From: Streptococcus constellatus
Lineage (GTDB): Bacteria; Bacillota; Bacilli; Lactobacillales; Streptococcaceae
DNA length: 64,000 nucleotides
Direction: 5' to 3'
Assembly (NCBI RefSeq): GCF_902167705.1
Contig: NZ_CABHMZ010000007.1
Span: 62,001-126,000, forward strand
Part shown: piece after piece, positions 27,208 to 34,786 of the stretch
Numbering within the stretch: the first letter of the stretch is position 1
Layout: the number at the start of each line of letters is the position of its first letter
Position numbers and translations under genes: made by a program
The notes under the pieces: model-generated
Told to the model about the DNA's origin: nothing
The model's input: only the letters and a program-made list of their open reading frames with translations
Databases searched by the model: none

Positions 27208-27236
27208 AAAAACGGCTTGAGCCGTTTTTGTTTTTT
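27208..27236 (+). terminator. Terminator, probably originally of the nucleotidyltransferase gene
   Basis: AAAAACGGC (27208-27216) / GCCGTTTTT (27221-27229) with a TTGA loop, followed by GT7. It has no gene of its own on the left other than the element, which supports displacement by insertion. Confidence 0.85.
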
Positions 27237-27244
27237 TAATGTTT

Positions 27245-27273
27245 TTGATTTACAACTGTAAAAGTGGTATAAT
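27245..27273 (+). promoter_or_regulatory. Promoter of the TMEM175-like gene
   Basis: -35 TTGATT (27245-27250), 17-bp spacer, -10 TATAAT (27268-27273), 38 bp before the ATG; AAAAGGAG ribosome site at 27298-27305. Confidence 0.7.
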
Positions 27274-27311
27274 GTCACATATTTTAAAGAAATATTTAAA
27301 AGGAGAGAAAA

Positions 27312-27890
27312 ATGAATCGTCAAGTAATGGATAAAGAGCGTTTAGGGGCTTTTATTGATGCGGTGATTGCTATTATTATGACCATTTTGGTATTGGAACT
27401 GGAAAAGCCGAAAACCTTTGATTTACAAGGCCTGTGGGACCTCAGAACTAATTTTTTTGCCTATGGATTGTCCTTTTTCTGGCTCGGAGCTATGTGGGTA
27501 AATTTTCACTCTTCATCGCAGGTAGTGGAGAAGATTAGTCAAAAAACAGTCTGGGTTGCTATAGTTATGCTTTTCTTTTCATCATTTTTCCCTTATACGA
27601 CAAAATTAGTTGCTTCAAATTTTAACAATGCTACGATGCAAGTATTTTATGGAGTAATTGTTCTGTTGATTTCATTCTCTGTCCTTTGGTATTATCACAC
27701 ATTGGTTGAAGTCAATCAAACAGCAGAGATTGAACAATTGAATATCAGTCGTTTGCATTGGATGAAGTGGGACATTGCAATTAAAATTTTAGGAATCATT
27801 CTTTCGCTCACGATTTTCCCAGCTGCAGAAATATTTTCAGTGCTTATCACTCTTTGTGCACTTGTCATTCCAAATCAATTTAGATTATAA
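27312..27890 (+). CDS. TMEM175/DUF1211-like membrane protein, probable potassium channel
   Basis: 192 residues with about six hydrophobic helices. The first helix has the family signature RLGAFIDAVIAIIMTILVLEL (about 10-30), resembling the RxxxFSDxVxAIxxTLLVLEL of TMEM175, with Ile-Asp in place of the usual Phe-Ser-Asp. The FWLGAMWVNFHSSS segment (about 55-68) also fits. Bacterial members form potassium-permeable channels, and this one is slightly shorter than the two-repeat human form. Good promoter and SD; lies directly right of the mobile element. Confidence 0.8.
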   Translation: MNRQVMDKERLGAFIDAVIAIIMTILVLELEKPKTFDLQGLWDLRTNFFAYGLSFFWLGAMWVNFHSSSQVVEKISQKTVWVAIVMLFFSSFFPYTTKLVASNFNNATMQVFYGVIVLLISFSVLWYYHTLVEVNQTAEIEQLNISRLHWMKWDIAIKILGIILSLTIFPAAEIFSVLITLCALVIPNQFRL

Positions 27891-28019
27891 ATGAAGAGAG
27901 TGTTGTTCCAGCTTTTTTCTAATAAGTCCAAAATTTGAAGATAAAGTAGCTGATTACGGAAAACACTGTTTGTTGATACTGTATGATATAATAAATCTAG
28001 CAAATTATAACTAGGAATA

Positions 28020-28847
28020 GTGTTGAAGTTCAAGATAACAATGGAACAAAAGGAAACAATTATTGAGCTCTTGAAAAGTAGGTCAATGAAACAACGTGAA
28101 CTTGCTGAATCTATCTACGGAGAGGAAAATCACGCATTGAATATCTTAGATGAATTAAAAAAACTAGAGACAGAAGAAATTATCATTCGTCATGACGATA
28201 GACATACCTATGATTCTTTAACAGATTCTGCTCTTTCTGTTTCACAGACTTCGCAAAGTACCATGCTTGTGCCTAGACCAACTGTCATGGAAGTTGAAAA
28301 GTATTTGCAAGAGTGGGCTAACCTTGAAAGCTATAAATTACAAGAAACTGCATTAGATCGCCTGTTTTTTGAACTATCACCGACAAATACAGATATTTCA
28401 GATATTCTGTTAAAGGTTGCAACCCTAAATGACTTTTATAGTACTAATATTTTTTCGATATTTCCTGTAGCAAAACATATTTTATCACTTGACATTGATG
28501 AGAGGTTGAAGCGTGGTGATATTTTTCTAGTAAATGAAATTCAAAATATCACCATAAAGGAGGGTGTGCAGCGAAAATTCTATTCTTTTGCAACTAAATA
28601 TTGCTCGCATCACAATCCTTTAGCCTATCCCATATACGATAGTTATGTTGAAAAGGTTTTGAAGCATTTTAGAGAAACAGATCACTTTGCAAAGTTTAAG
28701 AATGCTGATTTAAAGGATTACCAGCAATTCAAAAATCTAATTCTGACCTTTAGAAGTTATTACGGATTAGAGCAATTCAATCTTAAACAAATAGACCAAT
28801 ATTTATGGCAGCTGGGAAAAGAATATTTTCCAAATAATTATAAATAG
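28020..28847 (+). CDS. Unrecognised protein with predicted N-terminal winged helix
   Basis: Up to 275 residues. The first 65 look like a winged helix (METIIELLKSRSMKQRELAESIY-like, then EIIIRHDDRHTYDSL). A variable Ser/Thr-rich linker leads to an all-helical C-terminal domain with HHNPLAYPIYDSYVEKVL and QIDQYLWQLGKEYFPNN. That region loosely recalls helix-hairpin-helix DNA glycosylase-like proteins, but I do not recognise the family. GTG 28020, TTG 28023 or ATG 28041 could be the start; AGGA lies at 28013-28016. An extended -10 TGATATAAT lies near 27985. Followed immediately by the HAD gene. Confidence 0.6.
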   Translation: MLKFKITMEQKETIIELLKSRSMKQRELAESIYGEENHALNILDELKKLETEEIIIRHDDRHTYDSLTDSALSVSQTSQSTMLVPRPTVMEVEKYLQEWANLESYKLQETALDRLFFELSPTNTDISDILLKVATLNDFYSTNIFSIFPVAKHILSLDIDERLKRGDIFLVNEIQNITIKEGVQRKFYSFATKYCSHHNPLAYPIYDSYVEKVLKHFRETDHFAKFKNADLKDYQQFKNLILTFRSYYGLEQFNLKQIDQYLWQLGKEYFPNNYK

Positions 28848-28878
28848 TTTGTATCCCCTAGAAAGGAAAACGACAAAA

Positions 28879-29568
28879 TTGCATTACAAATTTCTACTAT
28901 TTGACCTTGACCACACCTTGTTAGATTTTGATTTGGCGGAGGATTTGGCTTTGACTGCTTTTCTAAAAGAGCAGGGTGTGGCTGACATTCAGGCTTATAA
29001 AGACTACTATATTCCTATGAATAAAGCTCTTTGGCGGGACTTGGAACAGGAAAAACTGACCAAATCTGAGCTGATTAACACGCGCTTTTCTCGTCTTTTT
29101 AACCACTTTGGTATGGATAAGGACGGTGTCGAGTTGGCTATCCATTACCAGCAGCATATTGCCCGGCAGGGTCAGACCTATACTGGAGCTAGTGAGCTCT
29201 TGGATGTCTTGACAGAGGCAGATTATGAACTTTACGCTGCTACCAATGGTATCGGCTTCATTCAGACTGGTCGACTGGCTCACTCGGATATCTCCCCCTA
29301 TTTTAATCAGATTTTCATCTCTGAGCAACTCCATACGCAAAAACCCGATGCTCTATTTTTTGAAAAAATAGCAGAGCTAATACCAAATTTTGACAAAAAT
29401 CGGACTCTGATGATTGGGGATTCTTTGACAGCAGACATAGCGGGCGGAAACAATGCAGGCATTGATACGGCTTGGTATAATCCTAAAAGTTTGAGTAATC
29501 ATACGCAAGCGAAACCGACTTATAATTTTCGGTCCTATCAAGATTTGTTGGATTTGCTGATAAAATAA
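28879..29568 (+). CDS. HAD-superfamily hydrolase, YjjG-type 5'-nucleotidase-like
   Basis: About 229 residues from TTG 28879, which has GAAAGG 12 nt upstream; an earlier in-frame TTG at 28849 lacks an SD. HAD motif I is LLFDLDHTLLDF (catalytic Asp-x-Asp), motif II is YAATNG, motif III Lys is in QKPDALFFEKI, and motif IV is LMIGDSLTADIAGGNNAGIDT. The cap and TLLDFD ending of motif I match the YjjG/pyrimidine nucleotidase group, which dephosphorylates nucleotides, including non-canonical ones. Ends in a terminator shared with the convergent transporter. Confidence 0.85.
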   Translation: MHYKFLLFDLDHTLLDFDLAEDLALTAFLKEQGVADIQAYKDYYIPMNKALWRDLEQEKLTKSELINTRFSRLFNHFGMDKDGVELAIHYQQHIARQGQTYTGASELLDVLTEADYELYAATNGIGFIQTGRLAHSDISPYFNQIFISEQLHTQKPDALFFEKIAELIPNFDKNRTLMIGDSLTADIAGGNNAGIDTAWYNPKSLSNHTQAKPTYNFRSYQDLLDLLIK

Positions 29569-29604
29569 GAAGATAGAGGTCATACCACCTCTGTCTTCTT
29601 ATTT
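29563..29604. terminator. Bidirectional terminator between HAD gene and transporter
   Basis: 18-bp stem AAATAAGAAGATAGAGGT (29563-29580) / ACCTCTGTCTTCTTATTT (29587-29604) with one wobble pair. It overlaps the HAD stop codon and serves both convergent genes. Confidence 0.85.
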
Positions 29605-29610
29605 TATAGT

Positions 29611-30780
29611 TTATTTTCGTGCTATCCAAGCCATTAGGGTAGAAGCTAGAATGGCTAGAAAAATAATGACTACCATGGCTTTAGGAGTGCCATCTGAAAA
29701 AAGAGCGAGGAGCAAGGAAGAAAGGATCCCACTTCCGTATTGGAGAGAGCCAAGGAGAGCGGCGGCTGAACCTGTCATCGAATCCTCTACGCTATTGAGA
29801 GCTGCTGCATTGGAACATGCTGCAACGATACCATTGGTACTAAAAATGAGAAGCATAGGAAAGACGACTGCCCAAAGACTACGAAAATTTCCAATATTAA
29901 ACAGTAGTAGTAAAAGAGCAAAAGCAAGAGCACAGCTAGTGGCAATGCGCAAGAGATTTCGTAGAGAAAAACGATCAACTAACCGACGATTAAGCATACT
30001 GATGATTGAAACTCCGATAATATTGATACCGAAGAAAAAACCGTAATGTTCTGCTTTGATATGAAAATAAGAAATGTAGATTTCAGACGAACCTGTAATA
30101 AAAGCATAGGCTGCCACATAAAAGAAAGTCACACAAAGAGTGTAAATGATAAAAGATTTAGAAGTAAATAAAGTGCGATAGTTTTGAAATGTATGACGAA
30201 GGGAGAGGGAGCTTCGTTTTTCTTTTGGCAAGGATTCTTTGAGCTGTCTGCAGGCTAAGAGCATGAGCGCTCCAATGATAGCCATCAATACAAAAATGAG
30301 CCGCCAACTTCCAATTGTGAGTAAAAAGCCTCCTATGAAAGGTCCCATAATAGGAGCTAAAGCCATGATAATCATGAGGGTTGAGAGCATTTGTGCAGCA
30401 CCTCGGCTATCAAAAAGCTCTCGAATCATCGCACGACTAATCATGGGTCAGACGCAGGCACCTACTGCTTGGAAAACTCGCCAAAAAACAATCCATCCCA
30501 TAGTTGGCGACCAAGCACAACCGATAGAACCAATGATAAAAAGCAGAAGCCCGATATAGAGTGGAATTTTACGCCCAATGCGGTCACTAATTGGGCCCCA
30601 GACTAACTGAGCAATAGCAAAACCGATTAGAAAGCCTGTTACAGTAAGTTCTGCCCTGCCGCCAAGTTGATGCTGCATGCTTGGCATAGCTGGCAAATAT
30701 ATATCTGTTGATAAAGAGGTAAAGGCCATAAGGGCACTCAAAATCATGATAAAAGATAAGTTTGTTTTGTTGGTTGACAT
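29611..30780 (-). pseudogene. Bcr/CflA-type MFS multidrug transporter interrupted by an in-frame stop
   Basis: Two reading segments in the same frame, separated only by TGA (30448-30450), together form one 12-helix transporter of about 389 residues. The first 110 residues hold FTSLSTDIYLPAMPSM and the motif-A loop WGPISDRIGRKIP. The second part resumes with PMISRAMIRELF. In Bcr-type proteins this junction reads GACAGxxISRA, so the TGA probably replaces a Gly codon (GGA to TGA, one change). Everything else looks intact, so the mutation seems recent. Re-initiation at ATG 30444 lacks an SD. A TetR operator-like palindrome sits 17 bp upstream of the start. Confidence 0.85.
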
Positions 30781-30796
30781 ATTGATACCTTTAAAA

Positions 30797-30811
30797 ATGA
30801 CTGATAGTCAT
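30797..30811. promoter_or_regulatory. TetR operator before the transporter gene
   Basis: ATGACTGATAGTCAT contains the core TGACTGATAGTCA, matching the two palindromes at the GNAT-tetR promoter (consensus TGACYGHTRGTCA). It lies between the likely promoter and the transporter start. Confidence 0.65.
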
Positions 30812-30931
30812 AATTTTACAAGAAAGAATTTGGGAGAAAAGTTCCCGAAGTCGAATCTTTTGTAGCTGTTTTTAGTGCAAGACGTAGCGATTGAAAGAAA
30901 TTCTAGAGCTTTTTATCCTCATCTCCACTTT

Positions 30932-31522
30932 CTATAAGGTAATGTAATCGTTTAAGAGTAGTGGCAATTCAAAATGTGTATAGCTTTGAACACGACTGGT
31001 CAATCTCGTTTCAGGATTCATTGTCCAAATCAGAAGCAGACCGTAGATGTGTTCCATGATGCTTGTTGCAAGAAGAAGCGTAGGAGTGTTTGGCTTTAAT
31101 TTCTTTTGCTCAAGCAATTGTTGCAGGGAGTCTTGTAGGACTTTTATGTCTAATTCCCATTTGCTTTCCACTTTTTTATTGCTCATGATAAATTGCAGCC
31201 AAGATCGAAGCCGCTCAAGACCAGAATCTTCAATAATTTGACTATACTTTTCTAGATAAATTTGAATACTTTTGAGAACGCCGTATTTTGCAGCTAATTC
31301 TACAATTGAATCATTTAATGGGCGGAAATGTTGTCGCCCTAATTCAGCAATGAGGTCCTCTTTTTTCTTGAAATAATTGTAAAAAGTTCCTTTAGCAATG
31401 CCACTTGCTTTGGTAATTTCTTCCACAGAAAGATGTTCATAGCCTTTTTGGGCAATCAATTGATCAGCTGTATCTAGCAATGTTTGCCGTGTCGCTGTTT
31501 TCTTCTCTTCTCTCTTACTCAT
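30932..31522 (-). CDS. TetR-family transcriptional regulator
   Basis: 196 residues. The N-terminal TetR HTH (about 9-57) contains LIAQKGYEHLSVEEITKASGIAKGTFYNYFKKKEDLI; the C-terminal ligand/dimer domain is helical. It lies 9 bp downstream of the acetyltransferase gene in the same direction, so both come from the promoter at 32048-32076. Matching palindromes at that promoter and in front of the transporter gene suggest it represses its own operon and the pump. The inducer is unknown. Confidence 0.9.
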   Translation of the reverse strand: MSKREEKKTATRQTLLDTADQLIAQKGYEHLSVEEITKASGIAKGTFYNYFKKKEDLIAELGRQHFRPLNDSIVELAAKYGVLKSIQIYLEKYSQIIEDSGLERLRSWLQFIMSNKKVESKWELDIKVLQDSLQQLLEQKKLKPNTPTLLLATSIMEHIYGLLLIWTMNPETRLTSRVQSYTHFELPLLLNDYITL

Positions 31523-31531
31523 GAACTTTTC

Positions 31532-32005
31532 CTATTTTTTAAAAACTTTTTCCATGATGGTTTCTTGTGGTTTAAAGCCCTGATGTTCATAAAATCGTAA
31601 GGCGCCAGCGTTATCATTCCATACATTAAGGGTTAAGTTGTAACAGCCAATTTCTTGGGCAAATTCTTCTGCAAAATGGCAGAGTTGCTCACCAATTTTT
31701 TGACCACGAGCATTTTCATCAACACAAAGATCTTCAATGAAAAGCGTTTTGATAGGTGTTAACACGAGGCTTTGTGGTTCTTTAATGATGCAAAAGAGAT
31801 GCCCTAAAATATTTCCTTCTTCATTTTCATAGACAAAGATTGGTGTATGTTCTTGAGACATCAGCGTTTTCAATTGTTCATCGTTGAATTTGCGACCACT
31901 CTCTTTGAAAATGTCTGGTCGGACCTTGTGATGAACAAGCAAAACTTGCTCTAAGAGATTATTGAGTGCTGGAATATCGCTTGGAATTGCTTTTCTAATA
32001 GGCAT
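31532..32005 (-). CDS. GNAT-family N-acetyltransferase
   Basis: 157 residues when started at ATG 32005, which has AAAAGGAGT upstream; a longer frame to 32119 would run through the promoter and operators and is rejected. The acetyl-CoA site is FIEDLCVDENARGQKIGEQLCHFAEEFA (about 85-112), followed by YNLTLNVWNDNAGALRFYEHQGFKPQE. The substrate is unknown. First gene of an operon with tetR. Its control together with a drug pump suggests modification of a toxic small molecule, but that is inference. Confidence 0.88.
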   Translation of the reverse strand: MPIRKAIPSDIPALNNLLEQVLLVHHKVRPDIFKESGRKFNDEQLKTLMSQEHTPIFVYENEEGNILGHLFCIIKEPQSLVLTPIKTLFIEDLCVDENARGQKIGEQLCHFAEEFAQEIGCYNLTLNVWNDNAGALRFYEHQGFKPQETIMEKVFKK

Positions 32006-32020
32006 AGTGAACTCCTTTTG

Positions 32021-32033
32021 TGACCGCTGGTCA
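32021..32033. promoter_or_regulatory. TetR operator, downstream copy
   Basis: TGACCGCTGGTCA, a perfect 5-bp-arm palindrome between the predicted transcription start and the ribosome site of the acetyltransferase gene. Its centre is 33 bp (about three DNA turns) from the upstream copy. Confidence 0.65.
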
Positions 32034-32047
32034 TTTTTATATAAAAT

Positions 32048-32076
32048 ATTATATGACTGTTGGTCATTTTTGTCAA
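32048..32076 (-). promoter_or_regulatory. GNAT-tetR promoter with an operator filling the spacer
   Basis: Read on the minus strand: -35 TTGACA (32071-32076), exactly 17-bp spacer, -10 TATAAT (32048-32053). The spacer contains TGACTGTTGGTCA (plus strand 32054-32066), the second palindrome of the TetR set, so a bound repressor would block RNA polymerase directly. Confidence 0.8.
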
Positions 32077-32157
32077 GAATAAATACAAAAATTTTTTGAG
32101 TAATGTAAAAAGAACCCACAACACGTGAGTTCTAATAGTAGGAGTGAGACGGCTTTA

Positions 32158-32694
32158 TCATTTTTTAAAATAAGGATGATTTTTTAAACTTCTGAAAAGA
32201 GGTATACTGATAAAGCTGATTACGATAAGCTTTATGAAATCTGGTAGGATGAAGGGAATGACTCCGACGGTGATAGCTTTATCAAGTTGAAAACCTGCTA
32301 GAAACATTAAACCAAGTACACCGCCAACAAAAACCAAAGCATCTCCGAGTAGATTTGATAAGAATAGCGTCAAAAAGCTGCTATTTTTGGAAGTTAGACT
32401 AGCTGTTACCAGGGCGTAGAACAAATAAAACCAGAGATAACCTGCATTTGGACCGACAAGTGCTTGAAATCCACCGCTTCCTCCTGCAAAGACAGGAAGA
32501 CCGATAGCGCCTAAGAGAAGATAAAGAGCGACTGCTAATAGAGCTTCTTTTCGATGAAAAATAGTAGCCACCAAGCCAATTGCCATATTTTGCAAAGCAA
32601 AAGGCACTGGACCGATAGGAATAGTAATCTGAGCAAATACTGCTATCAAAGCTGCGCCAATTGCTGGCAAAACGAGTGTAAATGATTTTTTCAT
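32158..32694 (-). CDS. bioY: Biotin transporter substrate-binding component BioY
   Basis: 178 residues with about six membrane helices and the BioY signatures ITIPIGPVPFALQNMAIGL (about 24-42) and GGFQALVGPNAGYLWFY (about 73-89). It is the S component that captures biotin for the ECF energy-coupling complex. No EcfA/T genes are adjacent, so it presumably shares the common ECF module encoded elsewhere. Monocistronic, with a strong promoter and an operator-like palindrome directly upstream. Confidence 0.93.
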   Translation of the reverse strand: MKKSFTLVLPAIGAALIAVFAQITIPIGPVPFALQNMAIGLVATIFHRKEALLAVALYLLLGAIGLPVFAGGSGGFQALVGPNAGYLWFYLFYALVTASLTSKNSSFLTLFLSNLLGDALVFVGGVLGLMFLAGFQLDKAITVGVIPFILPDFIKLIVISFISIPLFRSLKNHPYFKK

Positions 32695-32696
32695 AA

Positions 32697-32755
32697 TTGT
32701 AACCTTTTATTTTATAATATGGTAACTATTATAAAACAAATAAGAAAAATGTCAA
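32697..32755 (-). promoter_or_regulatory. bioY promoter and operator-like palindromes
   Basis: Minus strand -35 TTGACA (32750-32755), 16-bp spacer, -10 TATAAT (32728-32733). Two symmetric elements overlap it: TTTATAATA/TATTATAAA (32711-32719/32727-32735), and the BirA-like pair TTGTAACC (32697-32704) with GGTAACTA (32721-32728), 16 bp apart. The latter resembles the Firmicute biotin operator TTGTTAACC-N-GGTTAACAA with a base lost from each arm. Confidence 0.55.
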
Positions 32756-32764
32756 GGGTTAAAT

Positions 32765-32799
32765 AAAAAGGCAAAAGCATAGACTGAATTCACCTTTTT
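32765..32799. terminator. Terminator of the small membrane ORF
   Basis: AAAAAGG (32765-32771) / CCTTTTT (32793-32799), with a T-tract on the minus strand, placed directly after the 42-residue minus-strand ORF. Confidence 0.6.
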
Positions 32800-32809
32800 G
32801 TCAAAATGT

Positions 32810-32938
32810 TTACTTTTTCTGAGATATTGCTTTTCTTTTATGTTTACTGCGAAGGAATAATATCAAAAATGCAATTAGTCCAAAGACATTAAAAAAGATA
32901 AGTAGGATGGTTGTCAGAATTGTTTTTGTCTTTTGCAT
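32810..32938 (-). CDS. Small single-pass membrane protein, 42 residues
   Basis: The frame from ATG 32938 to TAA 32810-32812 encodes a Lys/Thr-rich start (MQKTKTILTT), one hydrophobic helix (about residues 7-29, ILLIFFNVFGLIAFLILFL) and a basic tail (RSKHKRKAISQKK). Support for a real gene: a consensus ribosome site AGGAGGTG about 7 nt before the ATG, a clean membrane-helix pattern with positive-inside tail, and a terminator directly behind. It falls between gor and bioY on the same strand. Function unknown. Confidence 0.75.
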   Translation of the reverse strand: MQKTKTILTTILLIFFNVFGLIAFLILFLRSKHKRKAISQKK

Positions 32939-33021
32939 AAAAGCACCTCCTCGTAAAATCGCTTTAATATTATCATAACAAAATGTACCTCTTTATCAAC
33001 TAAAAAATCACAGGAAAAAGG

Positions 33022-33043
33022 AATCTTACAAAAATGTAAGATT
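33022..33043. repeat. Inverted repeat downstream of gor
   Basis: AATCTTACA-AAAA-TGTAAGATT, a perfect 9-bp stem. On the minus strand it is followed by CCTTTTTCC and may act as the gor terminator. A second dyad AATAGTCA/TGACTATT lies at 33101-33108/33128-33135, within a segment that shares about 19 bp with 11677-11695. Confidence 0.5.
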
Positions 33044-33179
33044 AGCGGATAAAATGAAAGAATAAGTTATGGAATGAGAAAAAGTTATCGTGTAAACTAA
33101 AATAGTCAGAAGCGCTGGTTGCAATTTTGACTATTGAGATAGAGTTGGAAAATTTTGGGGAGTAAGACATTTATGACGC

Positions 33180-34529
33180 TCAGCGCATGGTGACAAACTC
33201 TTCTGAACCGGTTGGGTGAATGGCGACAGTCGCATCAAAATCTGCTTTGGTAGCTCCCATTTTGATAGCAACTGCAAAGCCTTGAATCATCTCATCAACT
33301 CCATAGCCAATTCCGTGGAGACCAATGACTTTCTCATCTGTTCCCATTGTAATGAGCTTGAACTTGGCTTGTTGTCGATGTTGGGTGACAGCTGAATACA
33401 TGGAGGTGAAACTAGAGGTATAAATATGGATGTTTTCTGCTCCATATTGTTGAAGCGCCTGCTCTTCGGTCAAGCCAACTGTTCCAATCGCTGGGTGAGA
33501 GAAGACAACAGTTGGAATGTTAGAATAATCCATTTTAGCTTCAGTTTTTCCATTAAACAAGCGCTCTGCTAAGGTACGCCCTGCTTTGATAGCAACGGGG
33601 GTTAATTCTTTTTCTCCCGTAACATCTCCTAGAGCATAAATACCTGGTGTTGCTGTATTTTGAAATTCGTCAACTGCGATAAAGCCACGAGGATTGAGAG
33701 AAACACCAGCCACTTCTAAATCCAACCCTTTGGTGTTTGCAATGCGTCCTGTTGCCCAGATGACGTGTTGGGCGGTGTGACTCGTTCCGTCCTCGAAAGT
33801 AATGCGAATTGCTCCGCTTTCAAGCTTTTCAAGCTTTTCTGGTATTTTGTGCGTATGTAGAGTAGGACCTGATTTCTTCATTTCTTCCACAAGACCATCA
33901 ATGATATAAGAATCAAAATTGCGGAGAGGACGATCTCGACGGACAAAGAGGTCTGTCTTTACACCTAAAGTATGTAGAAGCCCAGCCATTTCAACTGCAA
34001 TATAACCAGCACCAAGAATGGCAACAGATTGAGGGAGTTCTTCCCATGCAAAAATATCGTCAGAGGTTTCACCTAATTCTGCTCCGGAAATAGCTGGAAT
34101 GTGCGGATGAGCACCTGTTGCAATGACAATATGTTTGGCTTGAATGAGTTCACCATTGACTTCAACCGTATGACTGTCTATGAATTTGGCGTGACCTTCA
34201 ATCAGCTCGACGCCATTCCGATTGAAACTATTGTTGTAAGAGTGACGGGCACGATCAATATAAGCCTCACGATTCTTCCGAAGTGTTTTAAAATCAAACT
34301 GCTGATTGTCTGAAGTAAAACCATAATCTGGTCCATAGTCTCGAATGGCTTCAGCAATCTGGGCACCATACCACATGATTTTTTTGGGAACACAGCCGAC
34401 GTTGACACAGGTGCCCCCTAATTTCTTTTCTTCAATAACGGCAGCTTTTGCTCCATGTTCCCCAGCGCGATTCATGGTTGCAATTCCACCGCTCCCGCCA
34501 CCAATAGCAAGGATATCAAAAGTTCTCAT
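33180..34529 (-). CDS. gor: Glutathione-disulfide reductase
   Basis: 449 residues, pyridine nucleotide-disulfide oxidoreductase class I. It has the FAD motif [15 protein letters not shown] (about 7-21), the redox-active disulfide [13 protein letters not shown] (about 38-50), NADPH motif [15 protein letters not shown], and C-terminal HPTGSEEF with the catalytic His. It keeps glutathione reduced for oxidative-stress defence; many streptococci import or make glutathione. ATG follows AAAGGAGACTTGT. Transcribed alone on the minus strand, divergent from the exporter operon. Confidence 0.95.
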   Translation of the reverse strand: MRTFDILAIGGGSGGIATMNRAGEHGAKAAVIEEKKLGGTCVNVGCVPKKIMWYGAQIAEAIRDYGPDYGFTSDNQQFDFKTLRKNREAYIDRARHSYNNSFNRNGVELIEGHAKFIDSHTVEVNGELIQAKHIVIATGAHPHIPAISGAELGETSDDIFAWEELPQSVAILGAGYIAVEMAGLLHTLGVKTDLFVRRDRPLRNFDSYIIDGLVEEMKKSGPTLHTHKIPEKLEKLESGAIRITFEDGTSHTAQHVIWATGRIANTKGLDLEVAGVSLNPRGFIAVDEFQNTATPGIYALGDVTGEKELTPVAIKAGRTLAERLFNGKTEAKMDYSNIPTVVFSHPAIGTVGLTEEQALQQYGAENIHIYTSSFTSMYSAVTQHRQQAKFKLITMGTDEKVIGLHGIGYGVDEMIQGFAVAIKMGATKADFDATVAIHPTGSEEFVTMR

Positions 34530-34734
34530 ACAAGTCTCCTTTTATCTATATTATGGGATAATTGTAACGTTTTTAAAAAATGTTTGCAAAAATCTGCTAC
34601 AAAAATCGATAAAAGACTTGATTATTTTGTTGTATTATTGTATTATATATTTAATACAAAAAGAATAGAGGGTAGATAAATGATAAAAGAGTCAAGAAAT
34701 TGTTTGTAAATGTTTTCTTATTTCTAATTGTGTA

Positions 34735-34743
34735 TGTTATAAT
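34735..34743 (+). promoter_or_regulatory. Extended -10 of the MacAB-like operon
   Basis: TGTTATAAT at 34735-34743, 43 bp before the first gene and about 30 bp before its AGGAGGAG site. No good -35 is evident, as allowed for extended -10 promoters. Confidence 0.5.
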
Positions 34744-34786
34744 AATATAAAAAATAATAGACGTATTTCATCAGGAGGAGAAAGAG

